The notes: a model not told the origin generated them from the letters alone. A stretch of DNA of 64,000 nt from Apiosordaria backusii (GCA_030549205.1 JAUKTV010000006.1:1196501-1260500), one strand, 5' to 3'; positions 44,481 through 54,577 are shown, counted from the first letter of the stretch. A program made the numbers and translations.

Positions 44481-44769
44481 TATAGAGGTAGAAAACCCTA
44501 TAGTTTTAAAATAAATTGTATATATTAATTTAAATAAAAGAAAAGCTTTAAAGAGTATAGAAAGTTATATATTTATATATAAATAGTCTTATCTTAGAGA
44601 ATCTATTCCTTTTATTTAAGCTACGGTAAGCTTTTCTAAGCTTCTGTTTATCTAACCGACGTTCTATTAAATCTTAAAGCTATTCCTAAGTCCTTAACGT
44701 AGCTGAATCTTTCTAATAGCTGCATTGCACCGGGCTTGCAGTGCTTGCCTTACTTTTTCCTACTCCACA
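44481..44769 (-). repeat. Copia-A LTR (right copy)
   Basis: 289 bp, starts TATAGAGG (left copy TGTAGAGG) and ends CTCCACA. The last 70 bp are close to normal GC, the rest is RIP-mutated. Followed by the TSD GGTTT. Confidence 0.85.
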
Positions 44770-45148
44770 GGTTTCTGACGTTAGTTGCGAGTGCGCTATT
44801 AGTAGCGGAAATTGTGTGCCCTTGAGCTTTGGGTAACCTTAGATCCCCTGAGGTATATTTATGGAAATACTCTGTGGAATTACGTTGGGCATAAGTCGAG
44901 TACTTGGCAAATCTTCGCCTGAAAACCTAGGTACCCACGTTCTTCAATGCAATATATTGCAGTCTACTTAACCTACCACAATATAAGAAGCAACTGATTC
45001 TGTACTTTCTGACCCGCTCTCTTTAGCTAAAGAGTCCTCTATACGGCCCGCTTTAATATGGGCCTGATGGGTTTGTTCTGTTACGGTACGAAAAGGCAAC
45101 ACTCAATATCATTACACTACAAAAGTAGAACGTTGTGCAGTCAAGTAC

Positions 45149-45290
45149 TATTGGGGGACAGCGAAGTGGTGGGCGATATGGTATATTGGTGTGTTGTGTG
45201 AAAGGTGAGGGAAAAAGGCAGTGGTTCTGGCTGCAGGTCAAACAAGAAGAAGAGCAAGGCAGTGGGGCCGTCAGGTCACCACGCCCCACA
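45149..45290 (-). repeat. 142-bp inverted repeat, copy 1
   Basis: Reverse complement is identical over all 142 bp to 61,241-61,382. Starts TATTGGGGGACAGC and ends CACCACGCCCCACA on the plus strand. No coding function is evident. It may be a short non-autonomous element or a duplicated host segment. Confidence 0.85.
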
Positions 45291-45624
45291 CAGTGTCTTC
45301 CAGAGGTGGCGGTAGCCTGCATTGTGTCGGATGCCATTGACGGACTGACCATCTGCAACTCAAGCATAATGTCGGTAATATCGAGACCAAGCAGGACGCC
45401 ACTCGAGACCTTTTTAGTATATTGTAACTCGAAGGCGTCTATCAAGCAAAGCCAACTGCTTCGCTTTGGGCTGCAGGATTGTTTTAACCCTTCCTTTTAA
45501 GACTAATACTCCCCATCCTTCCGACCAAGAGCTACACATCAAATGCTGCACCCACAAACACAAAGCAAGCTCGTCTCCTCTCTTCGAGCCATTTTCCATC
45601 TCCTAGCAAGTCAGCTCAGCAGTC

Positions 45625-46211
45625 ATGACTGGCACCAAATCGAAGTCAAAGCCCAACAAACCCAAGGCAGTGCCCGGTCCTAAGGCACACGGTACTAAGG
45701 CGCCCGTTGCTATTTTTCCTCACTTTCACGGAAAGGTGCTGGGCGCCGTACGCGGTTCCATCAGCCCTGCGCCTCCCTTCGTTACAGGGAAGCAAAACCC
45801 GATTGATGATTACTCTACCTTCATTGTGGGATCCTTCACCTGCGAGAACAACGAATGGTGAGTATTGTCTTGAGTCTATGCTTCTCAACACATGACTCGG
45901 CTCGCTCTGACGTGAGACTCAGTATGTAGAAGGGCTGGGGGAGCAAAAAGATTTGTATTGTCATCCGCAGGTACCCCGACAACGGCTACAACGCTCAGTT
46001 GTTCAATCAAGAGTGCAAAATATGTGGCGAGCTGGGAAGAATGCAGATTAATGTAAATGTTTACGTTGAACGTGTGGCATTCAGACTGAAGAAGTGGGCA
46101 GGAGTTTCTGTTGACACACCGCCGTATACAGAACGGTTAGACAGGCCACCGTATAGATCAGATTTATATAAAGGCTGTAAGAGAGGATTTTGCCAGCAAT
46201 ATAAGGATTGA
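45625..46211 (+). pseudogene. 3CxxC-type zinc finger gene with nonsense codon
   Basis: Exon 1 (45,625-45,857) begins MTGTKSKSKPNKPKAVPG and contains VAIFPHFHGKVLGAVRGS and GSFTCENNE. A 65-nt intron (GTGAGT ... ACTCAG) leads to exon 2 (45,923-46,211): TAG, KGWGSKKICIVIRRYPDNG, YNAQLFNQECKICGELG, NVYVERVAFRLKKWAGV, then YKGCKRGFCQQ. This is the zf-3CxxC layout (C..C...W, YNA..(F/Y)..C..C, YVE.V, C..C). TAG at 45,927 interrupts the frame close to the first zinc motif, and the first Cys of the last CxxC is Tyr (TAT). Both are RIP-direction changes. Alternatively a downstream acceptor at 45,970 gives an open 157-aa protein lacking the first motif's second half. Confidence 0.65.
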
Positions 46212-47015
46212 GGAGGGATTGTTAGATATAACGGATATATACTAGAGCGGATATAGTGATCAGGTTGATAAACAGCCCCTAACAACTTATAGCAATTTGA
46301 AACGTCCCATACCTATCTCATTTTTGAGGTTTATTCTATCTCGTAAGCCTGATTTGAGCCGCTGATTGTCCGGCGAAAAGGCAATGAAGCGAACCAAGTT
46401 AAAATGGCCCTTTGGCGTCTATGTATAGCTACCGGAGGCGTATTCCAGATCTTGATTGCTCGGGGATCGGGGATAGTTGCAAAAGTGGCTAGTCATCTAC
46501 GCATTACAGATATATTCCCAAACACATCGCTTCAACGGCGAGAGATGTGACTTCAGCAGTGCTGCTCCCAGTATTATTCCAACTTGACAAACATCGGCCC
46601 TGTCCTACAGGGATTCAAGCGATCCACACCTGCGGCACGCACCGCAACCTGAGCCTTACCATGATATTAAACCGGACCTGTTAAACCGTAGGACAAGTCC
46701 TCGACTTACCTCGTTGAAAGCACCGAAGGGAACCGAACAAGCAGCTGATGAGAGGCTCCCAACGGGCGAATCGATTACTCTAGAGAAAGAGGCAATTGCT
46801 ACCTAGGGAGACCATTGCGCTTATGAGGGAAACCATTATACGAGTTGGTCTTGTCGATCCCGATTCCTGTTATTTTCTCCAAACTCTCCTCTCTATACGT
46901 CGAGCGCGGAGAATGGAATACAACACAAGCCATTGTTGTGCACTAGAAGTCACGACCCAACAACCGAACGACTCCACAACCGGATGATCTGCACGGGGAC
47001 CCCTTCTTCAACACC
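46212..47015. other. Spacer without supported gene
   Basis: About 800 bp, normal GC, no recognisable coding trace or repeat on either strand. Confidence 0.35.
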
Positions 47016-47420
47016 ATGCCCAAAACATCCATTTTTGTATGGTACAAATATCCAAGTTCGAACCCCTATCCATTCGTCACCGGTGATCACTTATCCCAAC
47101 CCTCCGCTTTAGGCTTCCTCATTGCCTGGTCCAACCTCTCTACTATCTCTGAAGCCGATGCCTTTCCCATCGCTATGGCCGCCATGGCCTCAATATATGG
47201 CTGGAAGACAATCTGGTCACCACCTGATGGTCGATTACTTGGCCAACCTTATTCGCTATGAGCAGTTCTTCAAGAAGTACAAGAAGTTGTTCAGGGGTGA
47301 GTGTGCCAGCCCCTCCGTTCCTTTCAAGCATATGCTGACCTTATGCACAGCTTCCATGGTGACCCGTGGTGTAACTTTCCAGAGGGCATCGTCGTCGTCA
47401 ACTTGAAGAGAGATTTGATG
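47016..47420 (+). pseudogene. Unrecognised spliced gene fragment
   Basis: A frame reads HHLMVDYLANLIRYEQFFKK, YKKLFR, then a candidate intron (GGTGAGTGT ... TGCACAG, about 47,297-47,351), then FHGDPWCNFPEGIVVVNLKR. The junction logic suggests real exons. The part before 47,190 (from ATG 47,016) is in another frame and may be unrelated. Family not recognised. It is followed immediately by Copia sequence. Confidence 0.3.
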
Positions 47421-47459
47421 TGGTCGAAATCGAAGTCATCGGACTTTCCTTAATCGTAC

Positions 47460-47690
47460 GCCATGCGGCACCCCCATTCGGTGCCTGAGTATCTGGTGCC
47501 GAGGGCTCGGACTTGGTGCCTTGGTTGTTGAGGAATGTCTTGATGACCTTTGCAGAGCTGGCTTCGTTATCGGATTCCAGGACTTTGGGCGCAGTATTGT
47601 ACTGCCGTTTGAGGAGGGCAAAGAGATGCTGAATAGGAGACAAGATTGATTCGGCCGAATGGCCTGGGAGGTAGTAGTCCCAAGTGTATC
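47460..47690 (-). mobile_element. Copia integrase fragment
   Basis: Minus-strand frame reads YTWDYYLPGHSAESILSPIQ, LFALLKRQYNTAPKVLESDN, FLNNQGTKSEPSAP and TQAPNGGA, clearly the same integrase segment as at 18.4-18.7 kb (VWDYYLKDRTSESI, ECDNEL, PYTQAQNGGAE). Only about 230 bp remain. It is fused in frame to the inverted half-gene on its right. Confidence 0.75.
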
Positions 47691-48015
47691 TCACACCTAT
47701 ACCCAGTGCAGCAGGGAAGTTGATACAGATGTGGGATAGGTGGCTGGCATTGACACCAATGCAGCCCAGGAAAGATTCAAGAAACCGATGAGACCTGTAC
47801 AAAACGGCAGCAGCCTCATTGTGGATCCTTCGGCTGACATACAGCAATGAAAGCCGCCTCTTATTTGCCGGTCTTTCTGGCGCGAAAAGTTCAATCTTTT
47901 GCCCCGATTCCTGGAAGAGATGCAGCGTGGGTGTTATGACGAGGGTTCTTTTGTAGATATCGTCGCGGATTTCACGGGGCATGATGAAGAGCCCGCTTTC
48001 AACGGGAGAATTCAT
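47691..48015 (-). pseudogene. N-terminal half of a 2EXR/F-box-like fungal gene (inverted)
   Basis: From ATG 48,015: MNSPVESGLFIMPREIRDDI, LVITPTLHLFQESGQKIELF, NKRRLSLLYVSRRIHNEAAA, VLYRSHRFLESFLGCIGVNA, LSHICINFPA. The LP.EIR..IY, Q.N.E....LY and SHICINFPA pattern belongs to a common fungal family with an F-box/2EXR-like N-terminus. The frame then enters Copia sequence. The matching C-terminal half lies on the opposite strand at 48,096. Confidence 0.55.
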
Positions 48016-48095
48016 GACTATGGGTGGGCGACAGGCCTTAAGTCTCAAGGACAAGAGAATTTGAAATCGCGGATCAAGAAAGATGTAATAACCTT

Positions 48096-48300
48096 TTGAC
48101 CCTGGAAACCTACATGCATAGCGAGAATTCCAAGGGTCTGACCGCAGCGAGCTACGACTCAAGATTTTCGGAATTCGTCCAGGACATGCTATCTGAGATC
48201 AACGGACACCTGAAGGCCATCCCTTCCCTGCAAAATGTTCTTGTCAAGGTTTACACCGGACCTCTGGACTCCATTTGGGTGGTGTGTCTCGAGTGGCTAA
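48096..48300 (+). pseudogene. C-terminal half of the same 2EXR-like gene, opposite strand
   Basis: Reads LETYMHSENSKGLTAASYDS, FVQDMLSEINGHLKAIPSLQ, NVLVKVYTGPLDSIW. This resembles the segment that follows SHLCINFPA in the family (TTLET..HS.NS.GL, L.EID..L.AIPSL..V.VK.Y.G). After about 48,300 the match is lost. An inversion of roughly 47,690-48,095 would restore the order of the two halves. Confidence 0.5.
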
Positions 48301-48348
48301 GGGTGGCTAGGGGCGATACGCCAGCCATTACCCACGTCGAAGGACAGA

Positions 48349-48609
48349 ATGGTTTCCAGCATGCAGAAGAGAAGGCGCAAAAATCTGTTACAAACGGTCG
48401 ACACTGGCCAATGTCGATGTGATAAGGACTGCAGTGAGGGGTGCTTGAATGCGGCAGCAGGATTACTGTGTGAGAAGACAAACTGCCGATTTACTACTTG
48501 CAGCAATCGCATAGGGGAGTTTCGTCTTCAAGAATGCAGTACTCCGACGGTTTACCAGACCGTAGTTCCCGATATTCTACCGCCTGCTTACATTCCTCGA
48601 CCGGCTTAA
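48349..48609 (+). pseudogene. AWS-like cysteine-rich fragment (SET-gene piece)
   Basis: Reads MVSSMQKRRRKNLLQTVDTG, CRCDKDCSEGCLNAAAGLLC, EKTNCRFTTCSNRIGEFRLQ. The C.C...C...CLN....LC....C....CSN spacing resembles the AWS domain that precedes SET in histone methyltransferase-like proteins. No SET domain follows: the frame ends after PPAYIPRPA. Function cannot be assigned to the fragment. Confidence 0.4.
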
Positions 48610-48816
48610 ACTCCTCCGTCGGCTACAGCAATGTAGTCCAGGCAAACTGACTCTATCTCTCTGCGTCACGGGATCTCACCGAAGATCAAATTAAAATATA
48701 CTACCCTACCAAAAAAAAAATTACCTTCAAGGTTAGCCCCTTGAACTTTAGAAAAATAAATTTTTTGGTTATAAAATTATTTATATAAAGTGACCATAAA
48801 TAAAATAATATAAATA

Positions 48817-50724
48817 ATGCACACGCCGTGGCGCAAGACCCGACTCTTATCTCGGTCAAGTCAACGTCGTCAGCTAGAGACCATATACGAGCAGAAGAGA
48901 GGCTCTGTCAAGGAATCATTCAAGGCTGCCACATCAAGGATCCATCTTGCCTTCGATCTCTGGACGTCATCTAACAACTACGCGATCATGGCAGTGTCCA
49001 GCCATTTCCTTGACAGCAAAGGGATCCAGCAGCAACGCCTCCTCGCCCTGACGCGGCAGGGCGGCGCCCATACTGGCGATAACCTCGCGACCACGTTGTT
49101 CCGCGTTGTGAAGGAGTGGGGGATCCAAGACCGTGTCGGGACTCTTGTTTCTAATAACGCCTCGAGCAACGATACCTGCACTACTGCTTTTTTCCGCTAG
49201 ATTAACCCCAACTTTACCAAGACTGATATAATAGAACGACGTATGCGTTGCTACGGCCACATCCTTAATCTAGTAGGCAGGGCCTTCCTTCATGGAGAGG
49301 ATTACGAGACTTTCGAGGAGCAGTCACAACGGCAAGACGCCTCTGATACTCCCTTGGCCGACCTGCGATTATGGAGGCAGCGAGGCCCTGTTGGCAAACT
49401 CCGGAATATCATTAAGTTCATCAGATCGTCGCCCCAACGTAGCGAATCCTTCAAAGCCCTAGCCCAGGAAACTAACGAACAAGAGGACTGGCTGCTCCAT
49501 GAAGAATCAACAGCCGAGTTATAGCTCACTCTCAGTAACGATACGCGATAGAACTCTACGTATCTTATAATCGATAGGGCTATTAAGAAGAAGAATTACA
49601 TCCAGTCCTTCCTCGTACAGCTCCAGTTTTCTGAAGGCGAGGGATATGGGATTCCTGCCGGGGACTTTCTCACCGCCGAGGACTGGCGATTGCTTGCTGA
49701 GCTGAAGGCGGTAGTCGAGCCTCTTTATTTCCAGACTATGAGATGCTAAGGCTGGGGCGAGAAGGGCTCTTTCGGCTACCTCTGGGAAATTCTGTCTGGG
49801 ATGGAGTTTCTTATGGATAAGCTAGAGGACTGGAAGGTCTTCTTCGATAAGCCAGCAGACGGAGCCATCACCCAGAGTCAGAGTTATCTACCCTATCGGG
49901 CACAAGGTAGTGAACGTATACGAAGAAACAGATCCTCTCGAGTACGATCCCCCGAGCTGAATATACAGGCCTTACCTCCCCACGTTCAGGATAGATTCTT
50001 CCTAAGCCCTCCAAGTGTAGCGGCGCGCCTCAATACTCTCTCCGACGATTCGCGAGGCTACCTCCGTCTCTCCATCACAAATGCGTGGCAGAAGCTCAAC
50101 CAGTACTACACAAAACTCGGAGAGTCCCCCCTCTTCGCAGCGGCGGTCATTCTATATCCGGGGCGCAGTTTGCGCTGGCTTGAGACTCGCTGGAATACAG
50201 GCGATCAGCTTACGTGGCTTCGGGATGCCAAGGAAGGTCTCGAGGGATACTGGACGGCGTGGTACCGCGATCAAGCGAATAGCGAGTCTCCCCCTCGCCC
50301 GGCGAGCTCTCAACAAAAAACACGGGCCGAGCGGGAAGATGGCGAATACGGCCAGTGGCTCGGTACCGATCTTATACGCTTGCGACATGGAGCTTCGGAT
50401 GCGACAGAGCTGGAACGGTATCTACGCCTCGAACTGCCTATCGAAATCGATAACCCTATTACGTGGTGGATGGATCGCCGAAAGCAGTTCCCGACCCTCA
50501 GTACGCTGGCGCTGGACCTCTTCTCGATCCCAGCGATGGCGGCAGACTGCGAGAGAGCCTTCAGCCTAGCGAAGCTCACTCTTACTACGCAAAGACTTGC
50601 AATGGACCCAAAGACCCTCGAGATGGTTCAATGTTTAAAGAACTGGCTCCGCCGCGACGCAGTTACGCTCGGCGGCATTTACTTCAATCCAGCGACGTCT
50701 GCCAACGACGACGCAGGTCTCTAG
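48817..50724 (+). pseudogene. hAT transposase with four nonsense codons
   Basis: Blocks in order: RIHLAFDLWTSSNNYAIMAV (first catalytic Asp), TLVSNNASSNDT (family DNASNND; second Asp is now Asn), RCYGHILNLVGRAFL, a block ending in a stop then NSTY (family DTRWNST), and the hAT dimerisation region (FPTLSTLALDLFSIPAMAAD then CERAFSLAK). In-frame stops: TAG 49,198, TAG 49,522, TAG 49,549 (Trp of DTRWNS) and TAA 49,747. The Trp and Gln positions and the Asp to Asn change fit RIP. No BED zinc finger is present upstream. Inactive. Confidence 0.85.
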
Positions 50725-50932
50725 CGGCTGTCGGCGCGGGTGACATAACAGGCGCCGATTATAGAGATGTACAAGCAGTAGAGCTGCTAGCGGGCCTCGC
50801 GATGGTCTTAAATATGTCAATTAAGTCAATTTCACCCAATCAATTCAATCAATTCAATCACGGGCTTCCGGATATTCAAACAACTCAAGTTTCGTTGCGA
50901 AAATTGACTTGATTGACTTGTGAGCAGCGCTG
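48817..50932 (+). mobile_element. Decayed hAT transposon, 5' end missing
   Basis: Transposase trace followed by a subterminal region with repeated ATTCAATCA/TTGATTGACTT motifs and a terminus GTGAGCAGCGCTG at 50,920-50,932. The mirror terminus (CAGCGCTGCTCAC) was not found upstream, so the 5' end is probably lost near the AT-rich 48,700-48,820 stretch. No 8-bp duplication could be assigned. Confidence 0.7.
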
Positions 50933-51249
50933 TTAGGTGGTTGGGTGCCTGCTGTCTGCAGATGACTCCCTTCCATATTTTCGTCTTCGTTGGACAGGTC
51001 CTCAGTTACCACTCCTAGTTCTTGCGCATGTGGTGGTGGTGGGACAGATACGCTGTCGGGCTAATGAAGGCGAGATTCCAAAAGGCGTTGAAGGTAGAAC
51101 AACCGAAGAGAAAGCGGGTCTGTTATCATTGCGGATCGTGTCCCAAGGTACGTGGCTAAAGCATCACAACACCGAAAGGCGCAGGTGTTGCCGGTATAGT
51201 CCTGGAGAGGATGTAAAGTTGCCTCAAGGAGGCCAACTTGAAGTGCATC

Positions 51250-52335
51250 TTAGTAGGCTACTTTGTACTCGTTCAGCATATCCTCCGCCATACCGTAAGC
51301 GGTAAACGTCTTTCGTTTCTTGTCAGCAATGGCAATAACCCAGTGATTATCGTCAACATTGAATGGCATGACAATGCTGGCAATACTGCCTCCTGCCGTG
51401 ACCTTTGCTGCCCTCTGAGGTGGAACTCCCAAGGTATATTCTCGGGACTGGTTTAGTTCCAAACGCAACAGCTCATATAAGATACGTCCGGTGATCATTT
51501 GCCCAGGTTGAAACTGAAGCAAGTCCTCTCGAGGCCAGTGAGAACCGCCAAATTTGATCAAAGTTGTGAGTTGCTCTCCAATATTCCCAGAAAGCTCTGG
51601 TAAAGTGAGTCCCATAATCACTCCTTCAGTTTGCAGGGGTGGTGAAGAGATGTGAATCGGGTCGCCCGGATCGTCCCCACGGGAACTTGCGTTGCAGCCC
51701 ACAAATCCGCGAAGAGCCTGGGAATCACAGCCAGAGAACAATTCCCGTTCCGCTGCTGTATCTCCGGTGTGCTGGGTACTGGTTTGCCGGGAGCCATTGG
51801 GGGGGTTGGCAGATTCCAAGTGATATTCTGCGGCCCCCGTCAGTGCTGCAGTCGTATCCTGTAGTGAACCAGAAGCTACTGAGGCGTTGCTAGGCAGGTC
51901 GCTGTGTTGGCTGGCATTGGTGGTTTGGGGTGTCTCCTGTAAATTCACCCCATCGTCATCGGTGCTCAACGCCTGTACAGCAGGCTTAACCCTACTGGCG
52001 TCACTGTCGTCGACCGAGCGTACCTAGTCATTTGGGTAGCTCTGAGGATGTAGTATAGCTAGGGAAGGAAGGCGGAGGCAATTCAAACCCACACGGCGGC
52101 TCTGGATGGCACTGTTGCTGCCGCGTCTCGGCCGTTTCTTATCAAATTTTTGGACCTCGTTGGTATCTCCATGTCGTTTCTTGCGGGTGCCTCGATTAGA
52201 GCTGGATTGGGACTGTTCTATTGCTGTTTTACCCGGGCGAAATGCCTGTCTATTTCTGTCATAGTTTACCGCTGTAAACTGTATTGACCCTTCACTTTTT
52301 ATCTCGATACTGGGAAATAAATCTAGTAGGTAATA
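51250..52335 (-). pseudogene. Ulp1-like (C48) cysteine protease relic
   Basis: A minus frame open from about 52,335 to 51,250, apart from one TAG near 52,027. The N-terminal part is basic (NRGTRKKRHGDTNEVQKFDK, KRPRRGSNSAIQSRR), then Ser/Thr-rich. The C-terminal part is MITGRILYELLRLEL, IASIVMPFNVDDNHWVIAIA, DKKRKTFTAYG. The strand followed by NHW, with the catalytic-type His, and an Asp-containing strand resembles Ulp1/SENP proteases. The catalytic Cys half should follow but the frame stops after EYKVAY. Such proteases often accompany fungal DNA transposons. Confidence 0.5.
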
Positions 52336-52522
52336 CAGATATTAGTCTAAAAACGTTAATAGCGTAACGAGCTTTCTAACCTTTAATTTGAATGGGGGGA
52401 TGGAAACGAATATTCACCCCCTTATCTATCTTCTCCAATGTTCTCCCTCCTTTTTTGCCAACCTCTTTAACTAGAAGTGTAGATAATGGAAGTTATCCGG
52501 AGTTTATTTTAAATCTCGACAT

Positions 52523-53570
52523 CTAATCTACAAGTCCGTCGATTTCTTTTTCCAGGTCTAGCTCCGCGAAATTGTCAAGCTTAACAGACTTACAAACATC
52601 CACATACCTGGAACTAGTTAGTATTGTTCTAACTTGATAGATATTAACATACTTAACGCGGTAGCTGACAAGTGTCAAGAAGAAAGCTGGATTTACGACT
52701 AGTGCTTCTTTGATGTTAATCTCGATTTTAGCGGTTAACAAAAGTTGTACAACCATGTCGACAGCTTCATCGAAACGATTACTGCTAATCCCTCCATATT
52801 TATACAAGCTAGACCCCTTATACTTCGTTTCTATAGCCCGTCAGCATATACACTGTTTAGGACTCATCGCCATTTATACCTTTCATGGCGTTATATACCA
52901 GACTGGCACAGACTCCCCAATATAGCACAAGACGGTTTACAACTGCGCTTGTCACTACCCAGATGCTCTCTCTTTTCAACTTGTTCCTCTCCTTTTTGGG
53001 GTCGCCGGTTTCTAAGTGGGTTGGGTTAAGGTTACGGCGCCGAATCACCGAGTACTGATTATAAAAGTCCGCCAGCCATTTGTCTGAAGCTAATTTAAAC
53101 TAGTATTTTTTAAGAACACTCTCCAACTCATCAGGGTTTGCCTATGGATTCCGGCGAAGCTCAAGAAGCTCCTGGCCTATTTCGATCGGAGTCACTTGAC
53201 TCCCCTTCGACTGTATCCGATTCAGTCCGCTCAAAAACTTTTTAAAAAACTCGTCGGCAAACTGTATAATAGGGTCGATATTGGGGGGAGGATTCGAAAC
53301 GGCACTCGAGGGAGGAGCCGGAGGAGAACCCGGGGGAGGACGCGTAAGGGCACTCAGAGTAGGATCCGCACTCGGGGGAGGACACGGGAGAGGACGCGGA
53401 AAGGCACTCAGAGGAGGATCCGCGCTCCGGGGAGGACCCGGGGGAGAAGTCGAGCTGGGTGATTCGCCTAGCAAGTCGCTAGCTTGCCGTTGTTTGCATT
53501 CAACATCCGCCGGTTTCACCGGGGGCAGCCGTTGGAGTCTGTTGGTTAGTTAGGTTTGACAAAATCTGGA
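52523..53570 (-). pseudogene. Unrecognised gene with RIP-type stops
   Basis: Joined frames read a Pro/Ser-rich part (PPSADPTLSALTRPPPGSPP), NIDPIIQFADEFFKKFLSGL, ELLELRRNP, stop, ANPDELESVLKKY, stop, FKLASDKWLADFYNQYSVIR, RRNLNPTHLETGDPKKER, LYWGVCASLVYNAMK, then through a phase-compatible intron (GGTATAAAT ... GACGGGCTATAG) ETKYKGSSLYKYGG, FDEAVDMVVQLLLTAKIEIN. The two stops before the intron are TAG at likely Gln codons. I do not recognise the family. It reads in the same direction as the Ulp1-like relic downstream, so they may have been parts of one element. Confidence 0.45.
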
Positions 53571-53628
53571 GATCGTGCCCTTACCCAGTATGAATCCAAT
53601 AATATCGTCCAAATAAAAAATCGCATTT

Positions 53629-54193
53629 TTATTGGATTGAATTCTCGATCTCGTCGGGGTTGAAGGCGGCCGTACAGCACGGTTGGGATTTGGCAGAGCA
53701 GTCATAATACTTTTTACCACGGCGGCTGAAAGTCTCGGCGTGTATTATTATGACTTCTTGATGAAAGTCGGAAGTGAGATCTATGCGTATCTCTTGTGAA
53801 GCCAATTCTTTTGAGTCTGGCTCGCCATGAACCTGCGCACCAGGAACCGCCATAGCGTTAGACTGCAAGTTAAAGATTGGAGCGGCAACTTTGGCCAAAG
53901 ATGAACACCAGACCTTGGACGACCGGATATGACAGTAAGTCGCAGCCATAACCAAAAAGGGTCTAGCTTTTGCGGCAACTTTGGCTAAAGTTGCCGCTCC
54001 AGTCTTTAACTTGCGGTCTAACGCTATAACCATTGCGCGTTGCAAGCGAAACGTCTGGAGGTCCGAGCGGTATTTGCCAAGGATTTGAGATCATCTTCAT
54101 ACCACTGTGTTTGTATGGGGAAAAAGATACCGACAGATCCTCCACCAGATCCTCAGACATTCTTAACTTTCTGAATTGAAGCCGTAATTTCAC
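53629..54193 (-). other. Short open frames of unknown meaning around the MITE
   Basis: Minus frames at 53,629-54,045 and 53,963-54,193 show no recognised family. Part of the first is MITE sequence, so it is probably not a native protein. Confidence 0.2.
53853..54026. mobile_element. 174-bp MITE with ~46-bp terminal inverted repeats and TA ends
   Basis: Left arm from TAGCGTTAGACTGCAAG... to GGCAACTTTGGCCAAAG, right arm the inverse with about three transitions. The element is bounded by TA on both sides (TA at 53,853 and 54,025), the target duplication of Tc1/mariner elements. The 75-bp core has no ORF. Its ends would be recognised by a mariner-type transposase not encoded here. Confidence 0.75.
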
Positions 54194-54358
54194 CTTTATT
54201 TTTCTCGTGATATTTTCGTAGTGTTAATGCCTGTAAAGTCTATTTTACAGCTCCTAGGCAAATCGCGCAGTTAAATTATTCGTTTACGCTTAAGCTTACA
54301 TGCCTTAGTTCGCTTTTCCAGCTTACTTAACACGATACCCTCTAAAGCAAAAGCAAAG

Positions 54359-54541
54359 TGTAAGGCGATGGCAGGTATGCCTGATCAAGGTGGTCACAAT
54401 GGCTCTGAGCAAGAATTGGGGAAGATGAAAGACTTCAACCTGGCCTTCGTACGAGAGTGCGAAGGCCTCTGCCTTAAGTACAACAGGGACCCTTGCCCAA
54501 TGTGAGACAGCAAGGAGGTGCGAGGGCCGTTCCTCCTTACA
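54359..54541 (-). repeat. Gypsy-2 3' LTR with 324-bp internal deletion
   Basis: Matches the outer parts of the right LTR. The deletion joins CTTAAGTA to CAACAGGGAC; in the intact LTR both borders carry AAGTA, so deletion by short direct repeats is likely. Confidence 0.85.
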
Positions 54542-54577
54542 ACTATTCCCCCCTCCATAGACCGGCGTCCTCGACGG

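Larger units (their letters stand above)
23169..44769 (-). mobile_element. Outer RIP-degraded Copia element (Copia-A), host of nested insertions
   Basis: Defined by two 289-bp direct repeats (23,169-23,457 and 44,481-44,769) that differ mainly by C/T and G/A changes, flanked by a perfect 5-bp target-site duplication GGTTT (23,164-23,168 and 44,770-44,774). Next to the left LTR the minus strand reads GCTAAAGGGGTA, a polypurine tract, so the element points leftward. Removing nested elements leaves about 7.4 kb. An RT trace (LFYINN for LFYVDD) supports Copia. Internal segments are 23,458-24,086, 30,954-33,250 and 40,544-44,480. Confidence 0.85.

Noticed and set aside
53196..53553. Arg/Gly-repeat frames on the plus strand
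   Set aside because: Mirror image of the Pro-rich repeats of the minus-strand gene.
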